DNA from: an uncultured Lentisphaeria bacterium
GTDB taxonomy: Bacteria; Verrucomicrobiota; Lentisphaeria; JABSQK01; CAJWLW01
Assembly: GCA_913042885.1 (NCBI GenBank)
Contig: CAJWLW010000177.1
Span: 1 to 9,752, forward strand
Direction: 5' to 3'
DNA length: 9,752 bases
Made by a program: the position numbers and the translations under genes. Of this stretch, positions 1-6,556 are shown piece by piece. How positions within the stretch are numbered: position 1 is the first letter of the stretch; every line of letters starts with the position of its first letter. A model generated the notes under the pieces. It searched no databases. It saw only the letters and a list, made by a program, of their open reading frames with translations, and was not told where the DNA came from.

Positions 1-1
1 A

Positions 2-940
2 TTACCCTCGCACGGGTGCAACTCCCGAGTACCCGAGCAGATATCGAAGCCTCGTCGAAAATGTCGCTGCCTTTTCGGCAGGTATGCTACCTTGGAAGTC
101 ATTGAAAGGCTTTATCCAGGAGCGGCAGTAATAGCACAGGATGGCGCGACGCGGTGCGTCCGTTTCGTTGGGACCGGAACGGTGCCAGGTGTTCGAAAGC
201 CAGATGGCCACCGACCCAGCTGGCGCCGTCAGTGTAATTTCGCCATCGACGCCGTCTTCAGTCCATCGCGGTTTGCGCCGGGTAAGGTGGCTGCCGGGGA
301 CGACCCGTGTTGCCCCGTTGTGCGCGGTGAAGTCGTCGAGCATAAAGGCGTTCTGCGTCGTCAGTGGAAAATCCGGCAACGGCTCCGGCAGCTGCCCGAG
401 AGGCACGTCGACGTGCCAGGCGCCGCCCTCGGTATGTGCGCCGATGCTCGAGGCGCTGCAGTCGGACAACACGCAATCCTCCCCGAGCACTTCATGCACG
501 AGACCAAGCACATCGGGTTGCTCAACGAGATGTGCCGCCTCGATCTTATTGAGCACATTCCAGATCCGCTGCGAGTTGTCGTTGTCAAACAACGTCGGCA
601 GGTGCAGAAACAGCTTATTGACCGCGGCAATATCGACCGGCCACGGCGTTTCCAACTGCTCTGTCCGGGTGCACCGGATCCGATGCATGAGACGCGCCAG
701 TTCTGCCGCGCTGATGTCGTAGCTCCCGGCCAGGAACGCCTCAATCGCGTCGTCGTCAGCATGCGTTCCCGGGTGTTGGCTGAGGCCACCCAGAAAAGGA
801 TTCTCCCTCTCGGCAGCGGTCACATCCTCAAACTGTGAACGCAAAATTTCCAATTCAGCCGCGCCCAGCACGTCCTGCAGGACCACGTATCCGTGCTCCC
901 GGAGATGTGCAATCGCATCCTCACGGCCAATATTGCTCAT
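2..940 (-). CDS. Phytanoyl-CoA dioxygenase (PhyH) family Fe(II)/2-oxoglutarate oxygenase
   Basis: Complete 312-residue protein with its TAA at the left edge of the window. It is probably a cytoplasmic non-haem iron oxygenase that hydroxylates a small organic substrate using 2-oxoglutarate and O2. The iron-binding facial triad is visible: H176-x-D178 in AWHVDVPLG and the distal H253 in NTWHRSG. R264 or R265, about 11 residues later, is placed to bind the 2-oxoglutarate carboxylate. The family signature NGATRVVPGSH lies at 208-218. An N-terminal GYVVLQDVL stretch (17-25) is also typical of PhyH proteins. Residues about 60-150 form a long insert before the HxD. The substrate cannot be inferred, because the family covers acyl-CoA, ectoine, halogenation and natural-product chemistry. 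The ATG at 940 has no close Shine-Dalgarno; a much better one lies upstream at a leader ORF (see 950-970). The neighbours do not suggest a pathway. Confidence 0.88.
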   Translation of the reverse strand: MSNIGREDAIAHLREHGYVVLQDVLGAAELEILRSQFEDVTAAERENPFLGGLSQHPGTHADDDAIEAFLAGSYDISAAELARLMHRIRCTRTEQLETPWPVDIAAVNKLFLHLPTLFDNDNSQRIWNVLNKIEAAHLVEQPDVLGLVHEVLGEDCVLSDCSASSIGAHTEGGAWHVDVPLGQLPEPLPDFPLTTQNAFMLDDFTAHNGATRVVPGSHLTRRKPRWTEDGVDGEITLTAPAGSVAIWLSNTWHRSGPNETDAPRRAILCYYCRSWIKPFNDFQGSIPAEKAATFSTRLRYLLGYSGVAPVRG

Positions 941-949
941 AACGACAAT

Positions 950-970
950 CTAATGCTCCAACCGCAACAT
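950..970 (-). promoter_or_regulatory. Six-codon leader ORF with strong RBS, in frame with the dioxygenase
   Basis: On the minus strand a GGGGGAGG Shine-Dalgarno (plus-strand 977-984) sits 6 nt before an ATG at 970, which opens a short reading frame MLRLEH ended by TAG. The TAG is followed 9 nt later by the dioxygenase ATG at 940, in the same frame. The dioxygenase start itself has no comparable RBS. Seen: the layout and frame. Inferred: either translation is coupled through termination and re-initiation, or the original start was at 970 and the amber codon is a mutation. Read-through would add ten residues. Confidence 0.45.
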
Positions 971-1020
971 GAAAACCTCCCCCTTTCGCACCTTTTTGCG
1001 GTTATTCTTACGACGTTCGC

Positions 1021-1035
1021 TGTCAATTTTTGACA
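1021..1035. promoter_or_regulatory. Palindrome TGTCAA-TTT-TTGACA, candidate operator
   Basis: A perfect inverted repeat with 6-bp arms and a 3-bp centre lies about 80 bp upstream of the dioxygenase ATG, in noncoding DNA. Its minus-strand arm TTGACA also resembles a sigma70 -35 box, but no good -10 follows at 16-18 bp. The same outer arms TGTCA/TGACA recur at 6440-6453. This could be a binding site for a dimeric regulator; the regulator is unknown. Confidence 0.3.
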
Positions 1036-1176
1036 TTCATACCGGCAGATTCATCCGACGATGATTATACGAAACGAAACAGGGACACCACGATGGCAAT
1101 TGCGTAGAGCCAGTGCCACCGCGCTTGTGCCAGGGCGTTGGAACGCCGCCGAAGTCGGCCGAGTCGATGAGCGTAA

Positions 1177-1302
1177 ATGCTGATAGAACTCTTGGCCGTA
1201 GCCGCTGGAAGCGATCCGGCTTTCCAAGCTGGAGATATTCTGGATTATTTACGACGCATGCCGAAGATAAAGGTTTTGGAAATAGTGTTTGCACCTTCGT
1301 AA
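1177..1302 (+). CDS. Possible 41-residue ORF or remnant of a longer gene
   Basis: ATG at 1177 to TAA at 1300-1302. The translation begins MLIELLAVAAGSDPAF, contains DILDYLRRMPKIKV and ends LEIVFAPS. The composition is that of a folded, mixed hydrophobic/charged protein, in contrast with the overlapping frames. The codon directly before the ATG is TAA and another in-frame stop lies two codons earlier. There is no clear Shine-Dalgarno (only GAGCG). It could be the C-terminal remnant of a degraded gene or a real small protein. I do not recognise it. Confidence 0.22.
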   Translation: MLIELLAVAAGSDPAFQAGDILDYLRRMPKIKVLEIVFAPS

Positions 1303-1458
1303 CATCGTTCCTTGACAGTATAAGGGAACGCTTATGGAGTCAATTGAAGTGCCAGAGATTGGTTTGCGACCGGCTTTTACGAGAGGCCAGGCTATCGAGG
1401 TTGCAGCGTCATATCCGAAGCCGAGCCATGATTCTCCCAGCGAAAATTCGTACGCGAC

Positions 1459-2424
1459 TCAGTCGAGCGACTCGCGAGATCCAGTCAGCACTGTGACATG
1501 GGTGAAGGCGCGATCGAAGACAAAGGGCCGGATCTTGATGGTGCGATCGAGCTGCTCGTTGCCCCGGGGGCCAGAGGCCGCATCCACGACAGTTCCAACT
1601 TTAATGCCGGGCGGCGCGATGCTGTAGTCGGATGTCTCGACCACCTGCCCTTCATTGATTTCACAGTCGAGCTGAAGATGTCTGACCAACAGCACGGGGC
1701 GACTGCGCACCGATCGATCTTCGGCACCGGCGAGAATCCCGTAACAGCGTGTGCCCGCGGGGCACACGCTAAGCCGGCAATTGGCGTCGACAATGGTAAG
1801 CACACCGGCGGTTTGTTTCGAGACTTCGGCGATCCGCCCGAGCAGGAAACCATTGGCCAGCACCGGCTGGCCAACAGCGATGCCGTCCTGTTCGCCCCGG
1901 TTCAACTGCAGCCGACGTCCTCCGGCGGCAGGATCTCGGAAAACCACACGGGCATGCGTGACTTCCATGGCCGCAGTTTCATCAAGTTGCAGCAGTCGGC
2001 CTAATTCGCGGTTCTCGCGTTCGAGCTGTTTGATCCTGGCGAGGTGTACGGCTGAACGTTCCTCCGCCTGCTGCAATTCCGTGATTTCCTGCACCAGATC
2101 AGCTTTCGATCGCAACATCTGCACCTGCTCCGCCAGCTCGTCCTCAGCAACACTCTCGGCGGCTGTAAACGGGTTGCTGAAATCCCGCAGCAGCCTGCGA
2201 CCGTCCGGGTGAAACCGAAACACCAGGACGACAATGATCAACGCCAGAACGACGGCACCCGGAACAACAATTTTACGAATCGGCTTCAAGGGCAACGGTT
2301 CATTTGCTGGTGTGGAGAAGAACGAGAATAGTGCACGAATAGAGCTATGGAGTAATAGAATAACAGAACCGGCGTTTCCGCATTCGCCAGCACGCCAACA
2401 CGCCATCCCATCAATCTGGTCCAC
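1459..2424 (-). CDS. mreC: Rod-shape-determining protein MreC-like
   Basis: Up to 321 residues from a GTG at 2424. MreC is a bitopic inner-membrane protein with a periplasmic domain that links the MreB cytoskeleton to the elongasome cell-wall synthases. Visible here: a transmembrane helix (about 52-69, VVPGAVVLALIIVVLVF), a long charged coiled coil (about 90-147) and the paired beta-barrel MreC core (about 156-315). Family-typical core elements are LNRGEQDGIAVGQPV, GFLLGRIAEVS, IVDANCRLSV, an RCYGILAG turn and GIKVGTVVD. The true start is uncertain. Residues 1-45 look noncoding, and only 40 bp separates this GTG from the divergent transporter; in-frame alternatives are ATG 2406 and TTG 2295 or 2289. 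No mreB, mreD, mrdA or rodA lies beside it, so it is an orphan copy within this window. Confidence 0.85.
   Translation of the reverse strand: MDQIDGMACWRAGECGNAGSVILLLHSSIRALFSFFSTPANEPLPLKPIRKIVVPGAVVLALIIVVLVFRFHPDGRRLLRDFSNPFTAAESVAEDELAEQVQMLRSKADLVQEITELQQAEERSAVHLARIKQLERENRELGRLLQLDETAAMEVTHARVVFRDPAAGGRRLQLNRGEQDGIAVGQPVLANGFLLGRIAEVSKQTAGVLTIVDANCRLSVCPAGTRCYGILAGAEDRSVRSRPVLLVRHLQLDCEINEGQVVETSDYSIAPPGIKVGTVVDAASGPRGNEQLDRTIKIRPFVFDRAFTHVTVLTGSRESLD
2385..2408. repeat. Three tandem 8-mers, CGCCANCA-like
   Basis: Plus strand CGCCAGCA, CGCCAACA, CGCCATCC in direct succession inside the questionable N-terminal extension of mreC and just before the divergent transporter. Three imperfect units are too few to call a functional iteron array. 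The repeat supports the view that this short stretch is noncoding. Confidence 0.35.
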
Positions 2425-2464
2425 ATCGTGCTAATGTAGACGCCTTTGCACCGGGAGAAAGCGC

Positions 2465-3661
2465 TTGGAACCATGGCAACGAAATCTGAGACGAATCTGG
2501 TTTGTACAGCTCTTCAGTATCATGGGGTTTGCGCTGTGCATGCCACTCGCGCCATACTATATCCAGGAACTCGGCGTAACGAATCCCGACACGGTGAAGT
2601 TCTGGTCGGCGCTGTTCTTTGCAGTTACCCCACTTTCGGTCGCGATCATGGCGCCGATCTGGGGCATCCTCAGCGACCGCTACGGCCGACGAATGATGCT
2701 GATGCGCGCCAATGTTGCCGGACTCGTCGTGCTTGCAGCAATGGCATACGTCGACACACCGTTGGCGCTGATCGTGCTGCGCAGTGTTCAAGGCGTATTG
2801 ACGGGTACGTACACAGCAGCATTGATAATGGTCTCCGCCAACGCCCCCGACGACCGGCAGGGCTCGGCCCTGGGCATGCTGCACACGGCTGTATACGCCG
2901 GCGTCATGTTCGGCGGCCTGGCCGGAGGAGTCCTCGGGGATATCCTGGGGTACCGCGCCTGTTTTCTCGTCTCCGCGGGACTGCTGGGCGTGGGAGCACT
3001 GCTCACCACGACGCTGGCTGAACTCCCAGACCCAGTCGACGACAAGGGCGTGCAGGTGGCCAGCACACGCTACTCGCTGCCGATGCTGGTGCTGCTGCCA
3101 ATCCTGATGGCGACCTTCTGCATGGCGTTCGCCCGGCAGTTTGATCTGGCCATCCTGCCACTGTACGTACAGGAACTGCATGGGCAACTGGCGGGCAGCG
3201 CAACCATCACCGGCGCCCTGAACGGGATCGGTGGGATCGCCTCGATCCTCTCGGGCATCTACCTGGCACGATTCGCCGACCGCCGGCATCCGGCCCTACT
3301 CGGCTGTGTTGCGGCAGCGGGTGCCGGACTGTTCATGATATGCATGGCACTGACGTCGTCGTTTGCACTCATCTTTCCGGCGCGCTTTGCGATGCTATTC
3401 TTTGCCGGTGCGCTGGACCCGCTACTGCAGGCCTGGGTGGCACGGATGATCCCGGCGAACCGACGCGGCTTTGTGCTGGGCATCACTGTTACGATCCGGG
3501 CCCTCGGCTGGTGTGTGGCACCACTGCTGGCCGGCTGGGTCGCGGTGCAGTGGAATTCACAGGCAGTCTTTTACGCGGGCCCGCTGATTTTCTGGCTGCT
3601 GCTGCCGTTGTTCGGCATCATCGTCGCAGCACAGAATAGGGAAAGTAGGAAGCAGGCGTGA
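2465..3661 (+). CDS. MFS transporter, DHA1-type drug/small-molecule exporter-like
   Basis: 398 residues with about twelve hydrophobic helices, the standard length and topology of a major facilitator superfamily antiporter in the inner membrane. The loop 2-3 signature (motif A) is intact as GILSDRYGRR at 67-76. A glycine-rich segment GVMFGGLAGGVLGD (146-159) matches the antiporter motif C region in helix 5. The second half carries the degenerate counterpart ARFADRRHP (268-276). It probably exports a small lipophilic compound by proton exchange; the substrate cannot be read. The start is TTG at 2465, chosen because GGGAG (2453-2457) lies 7 nt upstream and the first residues MEPWQRNLRRIWF lead straight into helix 1; no in-frame ATG is available before the helix. 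It is divergent from mreC and convergent with the toroid protein, ending 26 bp from it. Confidence 0.88.
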   Translation: MEPWQRNLRRIWFVQLFSIMGFALCMPLAPYYIQELGVTNPDTVKFWSALFFAVTPLSVAIMAPIWGILSDRYGRRMMLMRANVAGLVVLAAMAYVDTPLALIVLRSVQGVLTGTYTAALIMVSANAPDDRQGSALGMLHTAVYAGVMFGGLAGGVLGDILGYRACFLVSAGLLGVGALLTTTLAELPDPVDDKGVQVASTRYSLPMLVLLPILMATFCMAFARQFDLAILPLYVQELHGQLAGSATITGALNGIGGIASILSGIYLARFADRRHPALLGCVAAAGAGLFMICMALTSSFALIFPARFAMLFFAGALDPLLQAWVARMIPANRRGFVLGITVTIRALGWCVAPLLAGWVAVQWNSQAVFYAGPLIFWLLLPLFGIIVAAQNRESRKQA

Positions 3662-3687
3662 GGGCACCACTGGACACTCGCTACCCG

Positions 3688-5301
3688 CTACTCAATGATC
3701 AGTGCTTCGATCTCGTCGTCCTTCGCATCTTCATCGAGCAGCTTCTTATCCGCATCTTTCCGGAACGGCTGCGGATCTATCGCCTCGGCTCGCAGTTTGT
3801 CGAGATTGAAGCTGGGCAGATACCGATAGTAAACTTCCAGCTGCAGACAAGCGAGTGTCGTTGAAAAGACCAGGCCGGGGTTGCCGGAAAATCGACCACC
3901 CGGCCCACCGGGGGACTCCCAGTACCCTTCGGCATGCTGGCTCCTGATCAGCACGTCCTGAAACTTGTCGTTCCAACGCCGCCAGCTCGAGCCGCCCTCG
4001 TTGAAGAGCGCCTGCGTATCATAGTACCAGCCATACAGCGCCGTGGAGGCATTTTCCCACTGGTACGCCGGCAGACGGTGTTTCAGCAGCGTGTTGATGC
4101 CGCTGTTCACCGGCCACGCATGCGGCTCACCAAGTAACTGCAGCGATACGCAGCCAACGCCGGTCATGTTGCCGGTGACCTCCCCCGGTACGCTCGCATA
4201 GCCGAATGTGCCGTTCTCTTTTGCCGACGAAACGTTCTTGAGGAACCTCTTGCCTTTCTGGATTGCTTCACCCAGTCCGGCCACCTCGGAACCCGAAACG
4301 TAGGCGGCCTTCATTGCTTGAAACTGCCAGCCGGACACCGACATATCCCACCGTGTGCCCAGGTCATAGACATAGCCGAAGCCGCCGGACTCCTGCTGTC
4401 CGGCGACGATCACGCCGATGCCACGATCCATTGCCTCCCGAAGGTAAGCCATATCCTGCCCCCCTTGTTGCCCCTTCCCCCGGACATAGACCCCGGCCTT
4501 GGTCATGCCATATGCTTCGGCAATGGCGTACGTCGCGATACCGTTCGCATAGGCGTGGGAAGCGCCCCGCACCGGCACTTGCGGTGCCAGCCAGCGCATG
4601 GCGCGCTCGACTGTGTCGCCGAATTCCTCCGACTGCGGCGTGTCGCCGTGAGCAAGAAAGCACAGAAGCGCCAATCCGGAAAAGCCTGGTTCGCCATACC
4701 ACGAACCATCTGCCTGCTGTACTCGCTTCAGCCAGCGCAGCGCCCGCAGCACGGCATCCTGGCCAGCCGGCTTGCCACCGTTCTTAAACACGGCCGCCTT
4801 GCGTCCAGTCTTCGTGCGGCCACCGTAAAGCCCGCGGATGACGGTGGCCGACTTGATCGGCTTGACGTCCAGGATGACATCGATCAGGTCGAAGTTGTCG
4901 TCGGTTGATGGGGCCTCTTCAATAACATCGGCGAATGCTGCCTCAAATGCTGTTTCGTTGGGCACCGCCGGCATCGGCACATCCATCTCCGGTGCCTCCT
5001 CGAAAACATCCTCGACGATCTCACGAACAATCGGTTCCGGCGGCTCGATCTCCTTGATCGGGATCTCCTCCATCATCACCTCGATCTCGGGCAGCGACTC
5101 CGGCTGCTCCTTACCAACGACAAGAGCGCCAAGCAGTGTGAGAAGAACGATGTGCAGGACGAACGAGACCAGCGGCCCGGCCATGTGTTCGCGCATCTTC
5201 TGCTGACGATAGGCCAGCAAAATCTTCTGCAACTGCTCCTCATGCTCAGCCAATGACTGCTCTTCGTCACTGATGGGATGTTCGTCTTGAAACGTTTCCA
5301 A
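3688..5301 (-). CDS. TonB-like membrane-anchored protein with C-terminal prenyltransferase/squalene-cyclase-type toroid
   Basis: Numbering is from the TTG at 5301 (537 residues). A charged, helical cytoplasmic stretch (1-40) precedes one membrane helix (about 41-63, MAGPLVSFVLHIVLLTLLGALVV). Then comes a Pro/Glu/Val-rich acidic linker (about 66-140) with repeats such as EIPIKEIEPPEP, the layout of a TonB energy transducer but with Glu in place of Lys. From about 175 onward there are helical-hairpin repeats with QW-like motifs (QQADGSW, QQESGGFGY, SQHAEGYWESP), as in alpha/alpha toroids. The cyclase DxDD motif is not seen, so catalysis of triterpene cyclisation is unlikely; a binding or scaffold role in the periplasm is more plausible. 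A longer frame extends to TTG 5460, but that DNA is AT-rich with a promoter-like site, so I prefer 5301. No exbB/exbD genes adjoin. Confidence 0.75.
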   Translation of the reverse strand: METFQDEHPISDEEQSLAEHEEQLQKILLAYRQQKMREHMAGPLVSFVLHIVLLTLLGALVVGKEQPESLPEIEVMMEEIPIKEIEPPEPIVREIVEDVFEEAPEMDVPMPAVPNETAFEAAFADVIEEAPSTDDNFDLIDVILDVKPIKSATVIRGLYGGRTKTGRKAAVFKNGGKPAGQDAVLRALRWLKRVQQADGSWYGEPGFSGLALLCFLAHGDTPQSEEFGDTVERAMRWLAPQVPVRGASHAYANGIATYAIAEAYGMTKAGVYVRGKGQQGGQDMAYLREAMDRGIGVIVAGQQESGGFGYVYDLGTRWDMSVSGWQFQAMKAAYVSGSEVAGLGEAIQKGKRFLKNVSSAKENGTFGYASVPGEVTGNMTGVGCVSLQLLGEPHAWPVNSGINTLLKHRLPAYQWENASTALYGWYYDTQALFNEGGSSWRRWNDKFQDVLIRSQHAEGYWESPGGPGGRFSGNPGLVFSTTLACLQLEVYYRYLPSFNLDKLRAEAIDPQPFRKDADKKLLDEDAKDDEIEALIIE

Positions 5302-5349
5302 CGAAATGCTCGCGTCTGGCTTCCTGTTGAAAATATAAAGTATTTGTAA

Positions 5350-5378
5350 AAAATAGAGGAATTCCAACGCGATTGCAA
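5350..5378 (-). promoter_or_regulatory. Possible sigma70-like promoter for the toroid protein
   Basis: On the minus strand TTGCAA (plus 5373-5378) and TATTTT (plus 5350-5355) are separated by 17 bp, each matching four of six consensus positions. Transcription would begin near 5343, about 40 bp before the preferred TTG start at 5301. The surrounding DNA is clearly more AT-rich than its neighbours. Prediction by eye only. Confidence 0.3.
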
Positions 5379-5594
5379 ATTTGCAGTATTTGAAAGCCGA
5401 AGTGCGCAGTGAAACTTTTCCGATCGCCGCGACCAACGCAGCCGGGCGACAGGCTGCCAATTAAAATTCGACCGCTGGCTCGGTACCGGCCCGAGTCTAT
5501 ACGGCCGATCCGTTTGCATTGCTCGGCGCTCCTTCTACGTTAGCAACTGCTATTCGCAACACCTGAAACCATATCCGTCATTCAGGACTTCGTC

Positions 5595-6140
5595 ATGCCT
5601 TTCGATTCCGCACTACAGCGACAAATAATGGGCCGGTTCGCCACTGGCGTTACCATCGTGACGACAAAACATGAAGGTGTCCTCCAGGGCATGACCGCGA
5701 ATTCTCTCACCTCGCTATCGCTTGATCCACCTCTGGTACTGGTCGCCGTGAGCAAGCGCAATTTCATGTGCACAAGCCTGGTCGAAAGCGGTTATTTTGC
5801 CATCAACCTCCTGACGGCGGCACAGCAACCGCTCTCGGACCAGTTCGCCCGGCCGGGACCAAAGGATTTCACCAAACTATCGACAATCACAGTGGAGACG
5901 GGCGCGCCGATTTTTGAGGATGCCATGGCCTATATCGACTGTCGACTTGTGGAGACCGTACCCGGCGGCGATCACGAAATCTTCATCGGCGAATGTGTTG
6001 CGGGCGCCGTCACTGGCGGCAAACCTTTGGTATTTTTCAGCGGCAATTACACTGGCCTGCAGGAATCCGCCTTCAAGGAGCACTCGCAATCCGAACCGAT
6101 CATGCTCGAAGACACCTACGAGTACTACGGCTCATTCTAA
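5595..6140 (+). CDS. Flavin reductase-like FMN-binding domain protein
   Basis: 181 residues, the usual length for the flavin reductase-like split-barrel family. Members bind FMN or FAD and pass NAD(P)H electrons to free flavin, often to supply a partner monooxygenase. Recognisable elements are FATGVTIVTT (15-24), GMTANSLTSLSLDPPLVLVAV (32-52) lining the flavin site, GYFAINLL (66-73), and DHEIFIGEC (126-134), the conserved edge strand before the C-terminal FFSGNYTGL. The start is ATG 5595 with AGGA at 5584-5587, 7 nt upstream. It is divergent from the toroid gene and convergent with the 59-residue ORF. No monooxygenase partner lies in the window; the PhyH oxygenase uses 2-oxoglutarate and would not need it. 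The exact substrate is open. Confidence 0.87.
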   Translation: MPFDSALQRQIMGRFATGVTIVTTKHEGVLQGMTANSLTSLSLDPPLVLVAVSKRNFMCTSLVESGYFAINLLTAAQQPLSDQFARPGPKDFTKLSTITVETGAPIFEDAMAYIDCRLVETVPGGDHEIFIGECVAGAVTGGKPLVFFSGNYTGLQESAFKEHSQSEPIMLEDTYEYYGSF

Positions 6141-6150
6141 TTCCGGTGCC

Positions 6151-6330
6151 TTAAGCTCCCCCGCCTTCAATCTCTTTCCCAGCCGCTGCTTCGAGCGTCG
6201 CGAGCCGACTCGCCAACTCGGTCAGTTTATCGATGATCACTGCGTGTACATAAACCGCATCCATACCTACCGGACTGTCCAGACTCTTGATGCTCTCGAT
6301 GATCGCTTTCAGTTCTTCCCTGGTCTTCAT
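6151..6330 (-). CDS. Small 59-residue protein of unknown function, C-terminal coiled coil
   Basis: ATG at 6330 preceded by GGAGGT with a 6-nt spacer (GGAGGTAAATAG-ATG), one of the best ribosome-binding sites in the window, and TAA at 6151-6153. The translation begins MKTREELKAIIESIKSLD. The middle, SPVGMDAVYVHAVIIDKL, is hydrophobic and could be a buried helix. The C-terminal part, TELASRLATLEAAAGKEIE, has heptad spacing of Leu/Ala suggesting a short coiled coil, before a Gly-rich tail. There is no signal peptide or metal motif. It ends 10 bp from the flavin reductase on the opposite strand. I do not recognise the family; oligomerisation or binding to a partner protein is a reasonable guess. 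The strong RBS and non-random composition support it as real. Confidence 0.7.
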   Translation of the reverse strand: MKTREELKAIIESIKSLDSPVGMDAVYVHAVIIDKLTELASRLATLEAAAGKEIEGGGA

Positions 6331-6556
6331 CTATTTACCTCCAGTTATGAAGCGAATTAATCCCGATGATCTGTCCCAGTAAGGTTTTATCAGACCATTG
6401 TCGGAAAAACATGGATTGAAGTCACAGCTCAAGCAACACTGTCAATGATGACAGACCATCCGACCAATGCAAGCCATGAAAACTCGATGACAGTTGGAAT
6501 GAATCACTCAATTGCATACATTAGTCCCAACCAACGACCGACAGCCCCTGCTTCGG
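6331..6556. promoter_or_regulatory. Divergent intergenic region with TGTCA/TGACA palindrome
   Basis: About 226 bases between the divergent starts of the 59-residue protein and exonuclease III. It contains TGTCA-ATGA-TGACA (6440-6453), whose arms match those of the palindrome at 1021-1035. It also contains two copies of CAGACCAT (6391-6398 and 6452-6459), the second overlapping the palindrome. A TTGACA-like minus-strand hexamer is present at 6440-6445, but no good -10 follows. Promoters for both genes must lie here or nearby. Confidence 0.35.

Larger units (their letters stand above)
941..1458. other. Long intergenic stretch without a convincing gene
   Basis: About 520 bases between the dioxygenase start and the end of mreC. 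It holds the leader ORF, the TGTCAA palindrome and a 41-codon plus-strand ORF (1177-1302). It also holds a weak hairpin (CGTTCC at 1306-1311 against GGAACG at 1325-1330) around TTGACAGTATAAG. No frame gives a long protein with recognisable motifs. Reading frames of 85-127 codons exist on both strands, but their composition is Arg/Ser/Trp-rich and unlike the neighbouring real genes. The stretch may be a decayed gene; I cannot show of which kind. Confidence 0.5.

Noticed and set aside
92..838. Plus-strand frames of 248 and 193 codons opposite the dioxygenase
   Set aside because: The minus strand has intact catalytic motifs over the whole region; the plus frames are Arg/Pro/Cys-rich mirrors with no motif.
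1306..1330. Hairpin CGTTCC/GGAACG around TTGACAGTATAAG as promoter or terminator
   Set aside because: TTGACA and TATAAG nearly touch, so they cannot be -35/-10, and there is no U-tract.
1334..1627. 97-codon plus frame with AGGG 7 nt before its ATG
   Set aside because: More than half is antisense to the MreC C-terminus and Ser-rich; only the first forty codons are outside it and they show no motif.
2411..3289. 292-codon minus-strand frame opposite the transporter
   Set aside because: It lies antisense to MFS helices with motif A; its His/Gln/Arg-rich composition is typical of an antisense shadow.
3662..3687. Bidirectional terminator between the converging transporter and toroid genes
   Set aside because: The 26-bp gap has no inverted repeat or T-run.
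6391..6459. Direct repeat CAGACCAT, 61 bp apart
   Set aside because: Only 8 bp and two copies; expected often by chance, so noted only within the intergenic entry.
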